NCBI GenBank assembly: GCA_964368965.1
Contig: CAYJDR010000003.1
Span: forward strand, 45,008 to 109,007
DNA length: 64,000 nt
Direction: 5' to 3'
Origin: CAYJDR01 sp964368965
GTDB taxonomy: Bacteria > Chrysiogenota > Deferribacteres > Deferribacterales > Mucispirillaceae
Under the pieces are notes generated by a model that saw nothing but the letters and a program-made list of their open reading frames with translations, had not been told where the DNA came from and did no database searches. Each line of letters opens with the position of its first letter. Positions within the stretch are counted from its first letter, which is position 1. Position numbers and translations under genes: made by a program. Positions 44,722 to 52,759 of the stretch are shown here, piece after piece.

Positions 44722-45707
44722 TGAGCAAAATTTTGCCAGTCTTTCTGCCGTTTGTGGGGTGTGGCAACAAGTGTACATATTGCAACCAATCAGCAATCAC
44801 AAATACAAGCGAGCCAACCAACCTTTTACAATCAGCTATAGAGCAAATCACAACATATAAACAATATAGCGATACGTGGCAAGAGCTAGCATTTTATGGT
44901 GGTAACTTCGGTGCGATAAATAGCGATATACGCAAACAGTTATACTCACTCGCAAGCGAAAACAGCATAGAGAAAATACGCTACTCCACACGCCCTGATA
45001 CGATAAACGATACACTATTGCATGAAGCAGAAAAACATAACGTATCACACATTGAACTAGGCATACAAAGCCTTGATGATGAAGTGTTGCGCATAAATAA
45101 GCGCCCATACTCAAGCGCAGATGTATTCAATGCAGTTAACGATATAAATAGTGTTGCGACATGTGGCGCGCAAGTTATGGTTGGTATGTATGGCGGCGAT
45201 GTGTTCAGGGTTGTTGATGATAGCAAGCGTTTATCTGAGGCAGGTATCACGACAGCACGCATATATCCGACCATAGTTTTGAAAGATACCGAGCTTGAGC
45301 AACTATACAACCAAGGCAAATACAAGCCAATAGAATTAGATAAAGTGTTGCTAGTGACGGCGTTTTCATATATACATTATATATCGTCTGATATTGATGT
45401 AATACGCATAGGGCTACCTAACGATGTTTACACGAGCGACGCATATATAGCTGGTGCTTACCATAATTCGCTTGGTGACTTAGTTAAAACATTGGTAGCA
45501 TTAATATATAGTGACTTAGGTGGCTGTGTGAAATTCTCAGGCCATTTAGGCGCTGTTAGGCGATTGTTCAGCGATAATTACGAGCGTGCAGAAGCACATG
45601 TAGATTTTATAAAGATATGCAAGTTTTTAAAGGAGAAAATGTATGAGGATAGTGAGCGGATCATTGAAAGCAAGGCAAATCATTTCGCCAAACAGCTCAC
45701 AAGTTAG
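44721..45707 (+). CDS. radical SAM protein (Elp3/YhcC-like core)
   Basis: 328 aa with the CxxxCxxC cluster motif CGNKCTYC at residues 14-21, then AFYGGNFGA, STRPDTIND and HIELGIQSLDDEVL. These match the Elp3-type radical SAM core, but the acetyltransferase domain is absent. Genes of this type often follow rnc in several phyla. The C-terminal region (FLKEKMYEDSERIIESKANHF) overlaps the start of rsmD by 65 bases in another frame. Substrate unknown; tRNA or peptide modification are possibilities. Confidence 0.8.
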   Translation: MSKILPVFLPFVGCGNKCTYCNQSAITNTSEPTNLLQSAIEQITTYKQYSDTWQELAFYGGNFGAINSDIRKQLYSLASENSIEKIRYSTRPDTINDTLLHEAEKHNVSHIELGIQSLDDEVLRINKRPYSSADVFNAVNDINSVATCGAQVMVGMYGGDVFRVVDDSKRLSEAGITTARIYPTIVLKDTELEQLYNQGKYKPIELDKVLLVTAFSYIHYISSDIDVIRIGLPNDVYTSDAYIAGAYHNSLGDLVKTLVALIYSDLGGCVKFSGHLGAVRRLFSDNYERAEAHVDFIKICKFLKEKMYEDSERIIESKANHFAKQLTS

Positions 45708-46328
45708 GCCGACAACAGATAAGTTGCGTAGCTCAATATTTTCGATACTTGATGATGCTGTTGTTGATGCAAAAGTGCTAGATGCTTTCTGTGGCACAGG
45801 TGCGCTAGGCATCGAGGCGTTCAGCAGGGGCGCAACAAGTGTAGACTTTTTAGACATAAGCACAAACGCAGTTGACGAAAACATACATATGCTACCTAAG
45901 GGCAAATATAGCGTGCTTAAAGGCAACTTTTTAGAGAAGGCTAAATCAATCGGCAAACAGTATGATATAATCTTTTTCGACCCGCCATATTCAAAGTTTG
46001 ACTCATGCGAAGTGTTGCAAGTTGTGCTAGATAGCGACTTGCTTGCAGAGCGTGCGTTGATAGTATATGAGGAGTTTTACAAGGCTGAATTTTCATATCC
46101 AGAGGAATTGCAATTGTTAGATGAAAGACGCTATGGTGATACAATAGTNNNNNNNNNNNNNNNNNNNNNNNNNNNNNNNNNNNNNNNNNNNNNNNNNNNN
46201 NNNNNNNNNNNNNNNNNNNNNNNNNNNNNNNNNNNNNNNNNNNNNNNNCATATCCAGAGGAATTGCAATTGTTAGATGAAAGACGCTATGGTGATACAAT
46301 AGTGCGATTTTTAAACAAAGGCGAATAG
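45643..46328 (+). CDS. rsmD: 16S rRNA (guanine-966-N2)-methyltransferase RsmD, with a gap near its 3' end
   Basis: Methylates G966 of 16S rRNA. IVSGSLKARQI at the start, SAM motif LDAFCGTGALGIEAFSRGA near residue 46, catalytic DPPYSKF near 113. The 55 bases before the gap (46094-46148) are repeated exactly after it (46249-46303); if the two ends are simply overlapped, the gene reads on to LDERRYGDTIVRFLNKGE and stops at 46328, about 178 aa, a normal length. GGAGAAA precedes the ATG inside the radical SAM gene. Confidence 0.9.
46149..46248. other. assembly gap of 100 N inside rsmD, flanked by an exact 55-base repeat
   Basis: Bases 46094-46148 and 46249-46303 are identical. This is the pattern of two contigs whose ends overlap by a k-mer length and were joined with a placeholder, so the gap may hold nothing; a true direct repeat around missing DNA is the alternative. 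Confidence 0.9.
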
Positions 46329-46360
46329 TAAACTTGATAAACAAAAGGGGGCGTTTGCCT

Positions 46361-46414
46361 CTAGATGAACGTAGGTACGGCGACACAATAGTTAGGTTTT
46401 TAAACAAGGGGTAA
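46361..46414 (+). pseudogene. second, synonymously diverged copy of the rsmD 3' end
   Basis: Reads LDERRYGDTIVRFLNKG then TAA, the same 17 residues as the end of rsmD 32 bases upstream, yet 10 of the 17 codons differ, all silently. Its AAGGGG serves as the ribosome site of coaD, so this copy looks like the original rsmD-coaD junction. It has no start of its own and is a remnant of a homologous rsmD. Confidence 0.75.
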
Positions 46415-46419
46415 CAGAA

Positions 46420-46896
46420 ATGCATGCAATATATCCAGGGTCGTTTGATCCATTAACTTTAGGTCATGTTGATATTGTTGAGCGAGCATCACGCATGTGC
46501 GAAAAGCTTTATGTGACAATATCTGTCAACGGTTCAAAAACTCCGTTATTTACGGTTGAAGAGCGCTTAGAGATGGCAAGGGAAGCATTGTGCCACTTAG
46601 ATAATGTTGAAGTTACAGCATTTTCAGGGTTGCTTGCGAACTATACAGAGGAGATGGATATCACACACATCGTACGTGGTTTGCGTGCTGTTTCCGACTT
46701 CGAGTATGAGTTCCAAATGGCGCTAATGAACAGGCGATTAAACAAATCACTCGATACAATCTTCTTGATACCTAGCCAAGCGTATATCTTTTTAAGCTCA
46801 AGCACTATCAAAGATGTAGCACGCCACGGTGGCGATATATCAGAGTTCGTGCCAAAGAATGTTGCGCCAAAATTAATCGAAAAGTTAAAAGCATAA
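46420..46896 (+). CDS. coaD: phosphopantetheine adenylyltransferase
   Basis: Fourth step of coenzyme A synthesis. 158 aa. YPGSFDPLTLGHVDIVERA at the N-terminus contains the nucleotide-binding TLGH, and SSSTIKDVARHGGDISEFVP is the second signature. It follows rsmD, the usual neighbour. The ribosome site lies in the duplicated rsmD tail. Confidence 0.97.
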   Translation: MHAIYPGSFDPLTLGHVDIVERASRMCEKLYVTISVNGSKTPLFTVEERLEMAREALCHLDNVEVTAFSGLLANYTEEMDITHIVRGLRAVSDFEYEFQMALMNRRLNKSLDTIFLIPSQAYIFLSSSTIKDVARHGGDISEFVPKNVAPKLIEKLKA

Positions 46897-46905
46897 AGTC
46901 GTATA

Positions 46906-46970
46906 TTACCGTTCGGTAAAATTAACTTGCTTTTTATGTTCATCTGGTATAGAATATTCCCGAGTGGTAA
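46906..46970 (+). promoter_or_regulatory. hipBA promoter with two operator palindromes
   Basis: Promoter TTGCTT (46927-46932), 17 bases, TAGAAT (46950-46955). Operator 1, TTACCGTTCGGTAA (46906-46919), is a perfect palindrome just upstream of the -35. Operator 2, TTCCCGAGTGGTAA (46957-46970), is an imperfect copy over the expected start site. Centres are 51 bases apart, about five helical turns, so HipB dimers on the same face could bridge them. Both are followed by AAATTA-like bases. Confidence 0.75.
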
Positions 46971-46996
46971 AATTATTATCATAATAGGGTGGCACT

Positions 46997-47203
46997 ATGG
47001 TTATCAATTCAGCTGAAGATATTGGCAGGCTCGTTCGTGAAACGAGGAAAGCACAAGGCTTGACACAAGCAGACTTAGCATTGGTGAGCAATGTTGGCGT
47101 ACGCTTTATTGTTGACCTTGAGAATGGGAAGCAAACAACCCAGATTGGTAAGGCGCTGCATGTTATCAAAATGCTAGGGCTATCAATCGAGGTAGGTGCT
47201 TGA
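46997..47203 (+). CDS. hipB: HipB-type antitoxin and repressor
   Basis: 68-aa helix-turn-helix protein: LVRETRKAQGLTQADLALVSNVGVRF covers the XRE-type HTH, followed by the LENGKQTTQIGKALHVIKMLG dimer helix typical of HipB/Y4mF. It should bind the HipA toxin and the palindromes upstream. AGGGTGG precedes the ATG. The stop is one base before the hipA ATG. Confidence 0.93.
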   Translation: MVINSAEDIGRLVRETRKAQGLTQADLALVSNVGVRFIVDLENGKQTTQIGKALHVIKMLGLSIEVGA

Positions 47204-47204
47204 T

Positions 47205-48443
47205 ATGGCTGATAATTTTCTAGATGTATACCTGTATGGCAAGCAAGTCGGTGAAATATCTCAAGATAATAAAGGGCAGATTACCTTTCAATATTCAAGT
47301 GGCGCAACTCATGCACTTTCACTAAGTTTGCCTATCAATTCAGATAAAATCTATAACAATAACGAGTGTAACGGTTTTTTCAATGGACTATTACCAGAGG
47401 GTGAGAATGTTCGTAAAGCTGTCGGCAATAAATATGGCGTAAACCCAAAAAATGACTTTAGTTTATTAAAGGCAATAGGTTATGACTGTGCGGGTGCTGT
47501 ATCATTTATAAGTGTTGATGAAATTAACAAACCTAGTAAAGAAATTGTACCGAACGGTAAAATTTTATCAAATGAAGAGCTAGCAACATTTATAACTGAA
47601 CTACCTAAGAAGCCTTTAGCATTAGCAACTGATGGTTTAAGATTGTCGCTTGCTGGTGCTCAAGATAAATCAGCTGTCATCATGATTGGTGGCAATGTTG
47701 CAATACCAAGCAATAATGTGCCCACTAGTCATATTTTAAAGCCGAAGATATTAAACTTAAATGAAACAATAGAGAACGAGTATATATGCATGCAATCAGC
47801 AAAGGAGATTGGCATAAATGTTCCACATGTTGGGATTAGGGCAGCTAATGGGGTTAAATATTTACTTGTTGAAAGGTATGATAGGTGTATTGAACATGGT
47901 AAAATAGAGCGCATACATCAGGAAGATTTTTGCCAAGCATCAAATATTGCAAGTGCATACAAATATCAAGTTGAAGGTGGTGTAGGTTTCAAGACCTGTT
48001 TTGAAATATTGCAGAAAACCTATCAACCAGCAAAATCAATATTAATGTTTCTAAACATGATTGTGTATAACTATCTAATAGGTAATAATGATGCGCATGG
48101 TAAAAACTTTTCTATTATGCACTATGCAGATGGCAAAATATCGCTTGCGCCAGCATATGATATTTTATGCACCCAAGCATATCCTGAGCTAACATCAAGA
48201 ATGGCGATGAAAATAGGCAGTAGGTATGAGCCATCAGAAGTTTTTGAAAGACATTTTCAAACACTTGCAACTGATGCTAATATAAACTATACATTATTGA
48301 AAAAAGTTATTAAACATCAGGTAGATATATTGCCAGATGTTGTTGATAAGGTGTCTAGCAGTATCAACAACACCATTGGCAGTAAAATTTTGGAAATAGT
48401 AACCAGTAACTGTAATACACTAAAATCCAGGTTGAATATATAA
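47205..48443 (+). CDS. hipA: HipA-type serine/threonine kinase toxin
   Basis: 412 aa from ATG 47205 (GAGGTAGG upstream). Kinase motifs of the HipA fold: SLAGAQDKSAV (Gly-rich loop with a potential autophosphorylated Ser, from about residue 148), YNYLIGNNDAHGKNFSIM with the catalytic Asp near 295, and LAPAYDILCTQAYP with the metal-binding Asp. The N-terminal subdomain (VYLYGKQVGEI, FFNGLLPEG) is also typical. E. coli HipA phosphorylates glutamyl-tRNA synthetase and causes persistence; the target here is unknown. Active-site residues look intact. Coding DNA is more AT-rich than the neighbours, compatible with transfer. Confidence 0.93.
   Translation: MADNFLDVYLYGKQVGEISQDNKGQITFQYSSGATHALSLSLPINSDKIYNNNECNGFFNGLLPEGENVRKAVGNKYGVNPKNDFSLLKAIGYDCAGAVSFISVDEINKPSKEIVPNGKILSNEELATFITELPKKPLALATDGLRLSLAGAQDKSAVIMIGGNVAIPSNNVPTSHILKPKILNLNETIENEYICMQSAKEIGINVPHVGIRAANGVKYLLVERYDRCIEHGKIERIHQEDFCQASNIASAYKYQVEGGVGFKTCFEILQKTYQPAKSILMFLNMIVYNYLIGNNDAHGKNFSIMHYADGKISLAPAYDILCTQAYPELTSRMAMKIGSRYEPSEVFERHFQTLATDANINYTLLKKVIKHQVDILPDVVDKVSSSINNTIGSKILEIVTSNCNTLKSRLNI
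47547..47560. promoter_or_regulatory. HipB-type operator inside the hipA coding region
   Basis: GTACCGAACGGTAA matches operator 1 in all but the first and the two central bases and is likewise followed by AAATT. It encodes VPNGK of HipA. Position about 585 bases downstream of the promoter. Confidence 0.5.
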
Positions 48444-48473
48444 GTGTGTCACACGTGATGAGTTATTGATTTT

Positions 48474-48896
48474 TTACCCTTCGCTTGGTGGATATGCTTC
48501 GCTCTTTCTGTACATTGTCGCTTGTGCAAGTGCAATCAGTGTGCCTTCGCCGTCGTGCACTTTAACATCATATGTGCCAAGTCTTCTAGTGTTACTCACT
48601 TCGACAGCTTCTGCCGTGATTGGACCAACCCTACCAGCAGCGATGTATGAAATTGATGCAGCAGCCGTTAACGTCAACATACCATGTGTAGATGAAGCCG
48701 CCGCAAGTGCGAAATCGACTATAGCGAATATTGCGCCACCGTGTGCAACATCAGCACTGTTTTTGTGGTAAGATTCTAATGTCATTGATGTTTTTGCATA
48801 GCCAAGTTTAAGGTCGTCTATCCTGATGTCTAATTGCTTTGCAAATTTGTCGTGTTCGAGTATATACTCTTTTACTTTATCGAAATTTTGTTCCAT
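48474..48896 (-). CDS. PaaI-type hotdog thioesterase
   Basis: 140 aa. The hotdog core has KNSADVAHGGAIFAIVDFALAAASS near residues 45-69, with the His-Gly-Gly and acidic residue that the PaaI group uses to hydrolyse acyl-CoA thioesters, and a typical LTAAASISYIAAGRVGPITAEA strand region. AGGAG precedes the start. It converges on hipA, 30 bases apart; GTGTGTCACAC in that spacer is a weak hairpin only. Substrate unknown. Confidence 0.88.
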   Translation of the reverse strand: MEQNFDKVKEYILEHDKFAKQLDIRIDDLKLGYAKTSMTLESYHKNSADVAHGGAIFAIVDFALAAASSTHGMLTLTAAASISYIAAGRVGPITAEAVEVSNTRRLGTYDVKVHDGEGTLIALAQATMYRKSEAYPPSEG

Positions 48897-49007
48897 ATTT
48901 ATGCTCCTATATTTGTGAAGTATGATTATATCACTTTTTTTGTATACGTAAACAGTTTTCTCTTGTTTTACTTGTATTTAGATATAAATTAAGATAAAGT
49001 AGCCGTT

Positions 49008-49760
49008 ATGGAAATACATGTGTTAGCGTCGGGTAGTTCAGGCAACTGTATATGTATTGACGATAACGACCACTTAGTTATTGTTGATGCAGGCGTGTCG
49101 TATAAATGCTTGCAGCAATCCCTACCACAAAAAGATTATAAAAGCATCAGCATGTTTATCACACATGAACATACTGACCATATAAAAGGCATAAAACCTA
49201 TATTTAATAAGCTGAAACCAAAAGTTTACGCTAGCGGTGGCACGGTTGAAATATTGTCTGATAAAGGCATTGATGATGAAAGTTTGTACATTTTACAACC
49301 CGATACATCATACGATATGGGTGTGTTTGGTGTGCGTGCGTTTGGGATAGAGCATGATGCTGTTGAGCCGTTCGGATATCGGTTTGAAATCGGCGGGAAA
49401 GATGTCGGCATCGCTACAGACTTAGGCATAGCGACTGATTATGTGCTTAAATCGCTTGAGGGTAGCGATACGCTTATACTTGAGTCAAATTACGAAGACG
49501 ATTTATTAAAAGCATGCGATTACCCAGAGCAAACAAAGAAGCGCATAGCATCACGCAAAGGGCATTTATCTAATAAAGATGCTATGGCACTTGCTGGTGC
49601 GTTAGGTGCTAGAGGGCTTAAGCGTTGCTTTTTAGGGCATGTTTCTGAAAATTGTAACGACTATGAACTGCTAGAAAAATATGCAAAATATTATAACGAG
49701 TGTTACAATATTGAAACTTCTGTCTTGCATAAAACAAAATATAAATGCTATAGTTTATAG
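49008..49760 (+). CDS. metallo-beta-lactamase fold hydrolase (YycJ/WalJ-like)
   Basis: 250 aa. The N-terminus VLASGSSGNCICIDD is characteristic of the YycJ group; metal-binding motif HEHTDHIKG lies near residues 46-54, and the later LESNYEDDLL and KGHLSN segments supply the other ligands (Asp and His). YycJ proteins are putative 5'-exonucleases linked to cell-wall signalling in Firmicutes; the role here is unknown. It has a short AT-rich spacer before nhaB. Confidence 0.87.
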   Translation: MEIHVLASGSSGNCICIDDNDHLVIVDAGVSYKCLQQSLPQKDYKSISMFITHEHTDHIKGIKPIFNKLKPKVYASGGTVEILSDKGIDDESLYILQPDTSYDMGVFGVRAFGIEHDAVEPFGYRFEIGGKDVGIATDLGIATDYVLKSLEGSDTLILESNYEDDLLKACDYPEQTKKRIASRKGHLSNKDAMALAGALGARGLKRCFLGHVSENCNDYELLEKYAKYYNECYNIETSVLHKTKYKCYSL

Positions 49761-49795
49761 TTATGTATAAATAAAATTTATTTGGAGGAACATTA

Positions 49796-51288
49796 ATGAG
49801 TTCAATTGGAATTAAGAATGCACTTGCTGCAAACTTTCTCGGTCATTCGCCTAAATGGTATAAGCTTACTATTATTGCGTTTTTGATCCTAAACCCAATA
49901 CTGCTTTACACAGTTGGTCCGTTTGTGACTGGTTGGGTTTTAATCGGTGAATTTATCTTCACACTTGCTTTAGCATTAAAATGCTATCCGCTACCATCAG
50001 GTGGTCTACTAGCTATTCAGGCTGTTGTGCTTGGCATGACATCGCCGTACACTGTCTATAAAGAAGTGGCTATGAACTTGCCAGTTATCTTGTTATTAGT
50101 ATTCATGGTTGCTGGTATCTACTTTATGAAAGGGTTTATCTTATTCATTTTCACAAGGTTGATTGTTAACGTTAAATCTAAAGTAGTTTTATCGTTACTG
50201 TTCTGTTTCTTAGGTGCTTTTTTATCAGCGTTCCTTGACGCGTTAACTGTTACAGCAGTTATCATCACTGTTGCATATGGCTTCTATGGCATTTTCCACA
50301 GATACGCTTCAAAAGCTGGCATCGACAAATCTCACCTACTATCAGACGATAGCAAAATAAGCGCTGAAGATAAAGTTATCCTTGATGACTATCGTGGCTT
50401 CTTAAGAAACATCATGATGCACGGTGTTGTTGGTACTGCACTTGGTGGCGCTATGACACTTGTTGGTGAGCCTCAAAACTTACTTATCGGTACTATCATG
50501 GAGTGGGATTTCATCGAGTTCTTCAAGCAATGTGTTGTTGTATCGTTCCCAGTTTTAATTGCTGGTTTATGTACATGTGTAATGTTAGAGAAAACACGCA
50601 TCATGGGCTATGGCCGTCAATTACCTGATGCAGTACGTAAAGTTTTAGAAGATGATGTTGCAGAATCAGCAGCTCAACTTACTCCTGCTGTTAAAGCATC
50701 TTACATCGTTCAAGGTGTTGTTGGTATTATCTTAATCCTTGCACTTGCTATGCACTGGGCAGAAGTTGGCTTAATCGGTATCATGATCATGATCCTATTA
50801 ACAGCTTTCAACGGCGTTATCGAAGAGCATGATTTCGGCCACGCATTCACAGAGTCACTACCATTCACAGCGTTATTAGTAGTGTTCTTTGCAATCGTTG
50901 CAGTTATCCACGACCAACACTTATTCTCACCAGTTATCGAATATGTTTTAACATTCGACGGTAAAGCACAATTATTAGCATTCTTCGCTGCAAACGGTAT
51001 CTTATCAGCTATCAGTGATAACGTATTCGTTGCAACTGTATATATCTCAGAAGTTAAGAAAGTTTTTGATGCTGGCGGTTTAGACCCAGCTCAGTATGAA
51101 AAACTAGCAGTAGCTATCAACATGGGTACAAACGTACCATCGGTTGCTACACCTAATGGCCAAGCAGCGTTCTTATTCTTATTAACGTCTGCACTAGCTC
51201 CACTAATCAGGTTGTCATACATGGAAATGGTTAAACTTGCGTTCCCATATATGGTTATTATGAGTACGGCGGCTATGATTGCTACTTA
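49796..51288 (+). CDS. nhaB: Na+/H+ antiporter NhaB, 3' end lost in a gap
   Basis: Polytopic membrane antiporter that expels sodium. The N-terminal block NFLGHSPKWYKLTIIAFLI and the segments GEFIFTLALALKCYPLPSGG, MVAGIYFMKGFILFIFTRLI, and SAFLDALTVTAVIITVA follow E. coli NhaB closely; SDNVFVATVYISEV and NMGTNVPSVATPNGQAAF give the second conserved half. 497 residues are visible, so only about 20 are missing. A stop read after the gap (GAGCGTATGTGA) lies in a repeat and is not reliable. GGAGG precedes the ATG. Confidence 0.95.
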
Positions 51289-51388
51289 NNNNNNNNNNNN
51301 NNNNNNNNNNNNNNNNNNNNNNNNNNNNNNNNNNNNNNNNNNNNNNNNNNNNNNNNNNNNNNNNNNNNNNNNNNNNNNNNNNNNNNNN
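51289..51388. other. assembly gap of 100 N at the nhaB 3' end
   Basis: Placeholder gap. The sequence resumes inside what looks like a GTCATTGCGA...GTGAAGCAATC repeat, which probably caused the break. Confidence 0.95.
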
Positions 51389-51408
51389 GAGCGTATGTGA
51401 AGCAATCC
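51389..51408. repeat. right part of a GTGAAGCAATC-type dispersed repeat
   Basis: GAGCGTATGTGAAGCAATCC matches the right half of the element at 41379-41406 (TGGTGAAGCAATCT); its left half would lie in the gap. Confidence 0.5.
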
Positions 51409-51438
51409 AGAGTTAATGTGTTAAACGAATAAAAAATT

Positions 51439-51460
51439 AGGGTGGTTAGCCACCCTTTGT
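51439..51460 (+). terminator. rho-independent terminator of nhaB
   Basis: AGGGTGG (51439-51445), loop TTAG, CCACCCT (51450-51456), then TTGTTATT. Seven perfect pairs. Confidence 0.85.
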
Positions 51461-51462
51461 TA

Positions 51463-51490
51463 TTGCCTTTTCTAAAGTTATCTATATAAT
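51463..51490 (+). promoter_or_regulatory. promoter of the lysE pair, giving a probably leaderless mRNA
   Basis: TTGCCT (51463-51468), 16 bases, TATAAT (51485-51490). Only seven bases separate TATAAT from the ATG at 51498, so the RNA should begin at or next to the start codon. There is no Shine-Dalgarno sequence. Confidence 0.7.
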
Positions 51491-51497
51491 ATCCACC

Positions 51498-52133
51498 ATG
51501 ACTAACAACACAACTTTATCAACACTTCTTGCTGGGTTCAAGTTTGGCTTCACATTGCAATTTGCGATAGGGCCTGTCGGTTTATTCTTATTCCAAACGG
51601 CAGCTGCGGTCGGCTTCCTTAAAGTGTTCCCAAGCATATTTGGCGTCATGATTGTTGATGGAATTTGTATACTGCTTGCAGTTGTTGGTGTAGGTGCGCT
51701 CATGCAGAAAAGCTATACATTTAGAACGTTTATGAAATACTTCGGCACACTCGTCTTGCTAGCTTTTGCAGGCTTCGTCATCATGACGGCATTTTCAGAT
51801 AAAGCTTCAAGTGCATTCAACGTATCAAACATTAGCGCACTAAAGTTAGCCATACTCGTATTCTTTATGACACTTTCAAGCCCAGTAACCATTCTGTTTT
51901 GGACAGGGTTATTCTCACTAAAAATTACTGAAAACCCAGACATCAAATATAACTTAACATACGGCGCTGGCGCGTTGTTATCGGTGTTAGCGTTTCTATC
52001 ATGTTTAACTGCTTTTGCATCATTTGCAGGTGCGCTTTTATCACCTTTTATGCTTTCGTGCTTAAATGTAGCCGTTGGTTGCTACCTTATCCACATAGCG
52101 ATTAAAACATTGCGTAGAAAAGATAGCTTATGA
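51498..52133 (+). CDS. LysE-type exporter, first of a tandem pair
   Basis: 211 aa, six predicted helices. FGFTLQFAIGPVGLFLFQTAA near residues 18-38 is the LysE/RhtB amino-acid exporter opening, and MTLSSPVTILFWTGLFSL is the second hallmark. About half of the residues match the next gene, so the two come from a duplication. ATG 51498 aligns with the start of the second copy, which supports it in spite of the missing ribosome site. The last four bases overlap the next gene (ATGA). Exported substrate unknown. Confidence 0.88.
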   Translation: MTNNTTLSTLLAGFKFGFTLQFAIGPVGLFLFQTAAAVGFLKVFPSIFGVMIVDGICILLAVVGVGALMQKSYTFRTFMKYFGTLVLLAFAGFVIMTAFSDKASSAFNVSNISALKLAILVFFMTLSSPVTILFWTGLFSLKITENPDIKYNLTYGAGALLSVLAFLSCLTAFASFAGALLSPFMLSCLNVAVGCYLIHIAIKTLRRKDSL

Positions 52134-52759
52134 ACAACTCATCAGCATTATCAACAATTTTTTCTGGCTTCAAGTTTGGCATGACGCTACAATTTGCAAT
52201 AGGGCCTGTGAGCCTGTTTTTATTCCAAGCGGCTGCAATGCTAGGGTTTGTGAAAATATTTCCAAGCGTATTTGCTGTTGTTTTAGTTGACGGTGTGTGC
52301 ATAATGCTTGCAATATTAGGCATCGGCGCACTCATGCAAAAGAGCGCTAGGTTTAGGCACGGTATGAAATATGTCGGAGCGTTCGTTTTAGTTGTGTTCG
52401 CTATCTTCATGATAATGACAGCCTTTTCAGAAAAAGCCTCAAACGCACTCAATATTGACAACCTTAGCGCATTTAGATTATTCATGCTAACTGTCATCAT
52501 GACGGCATCAAGCCCTGTAACGCTCATCTTTTGGGCGGGTGTATTCTCGTTGAAAGTGGCAGAAAACCCAAGCATAACATATAACCTTATGTTTGGCGCT
52601 GGAGCGTTGATATCGACAGTTGTATTCCTATCTGCATTCATAGGCGCAAGCTCGTTCGCTGGCAAATTCCTATCGCCAGCAGTCTTGACATACCTAAACG
52701 TAGCAGTCGGGTGCTACCTCATCTACGTTGCGCTAAAAACTGTCACAAGGAAAGATTAA
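52130..52759 (+). CDS. LysE-type exporter, second of a tandem pair
   Basis: 209 aa paralogue of the preceding gene: FGMTLQFAIGPVSLFLFQAAA, MTASSPVTLIFWAGVFSL and the same C-terminal VAVGCYLIYVALKT. Translation is coupled to the first copy by the ATGA overlap. Such pairs may work as heterodimers or have split substrates; nothing in the sequence decides. It converges on the YwqK-like gene with a 17-base overlap of the two ends. Confidence 0.88.
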   Translation: MNNSSALSTIFSGFKFGMTLQFAIGPVSLFLFQAAAMLGFVKIFPSVFAVVLVDGVCIMLAILGIGALMQKSARFRHGMKYVGAFVLVVFAIFMIMTAFSEKASNALNIDNLSAFRLFMLTVIMTASSPVTLIFWAGVFSLKVAENPSITYNLMFGAGALISTVVFLSAFIGASSFAGKFLSPAVLTYLNVAVGCYLIYVALKTVTRKD

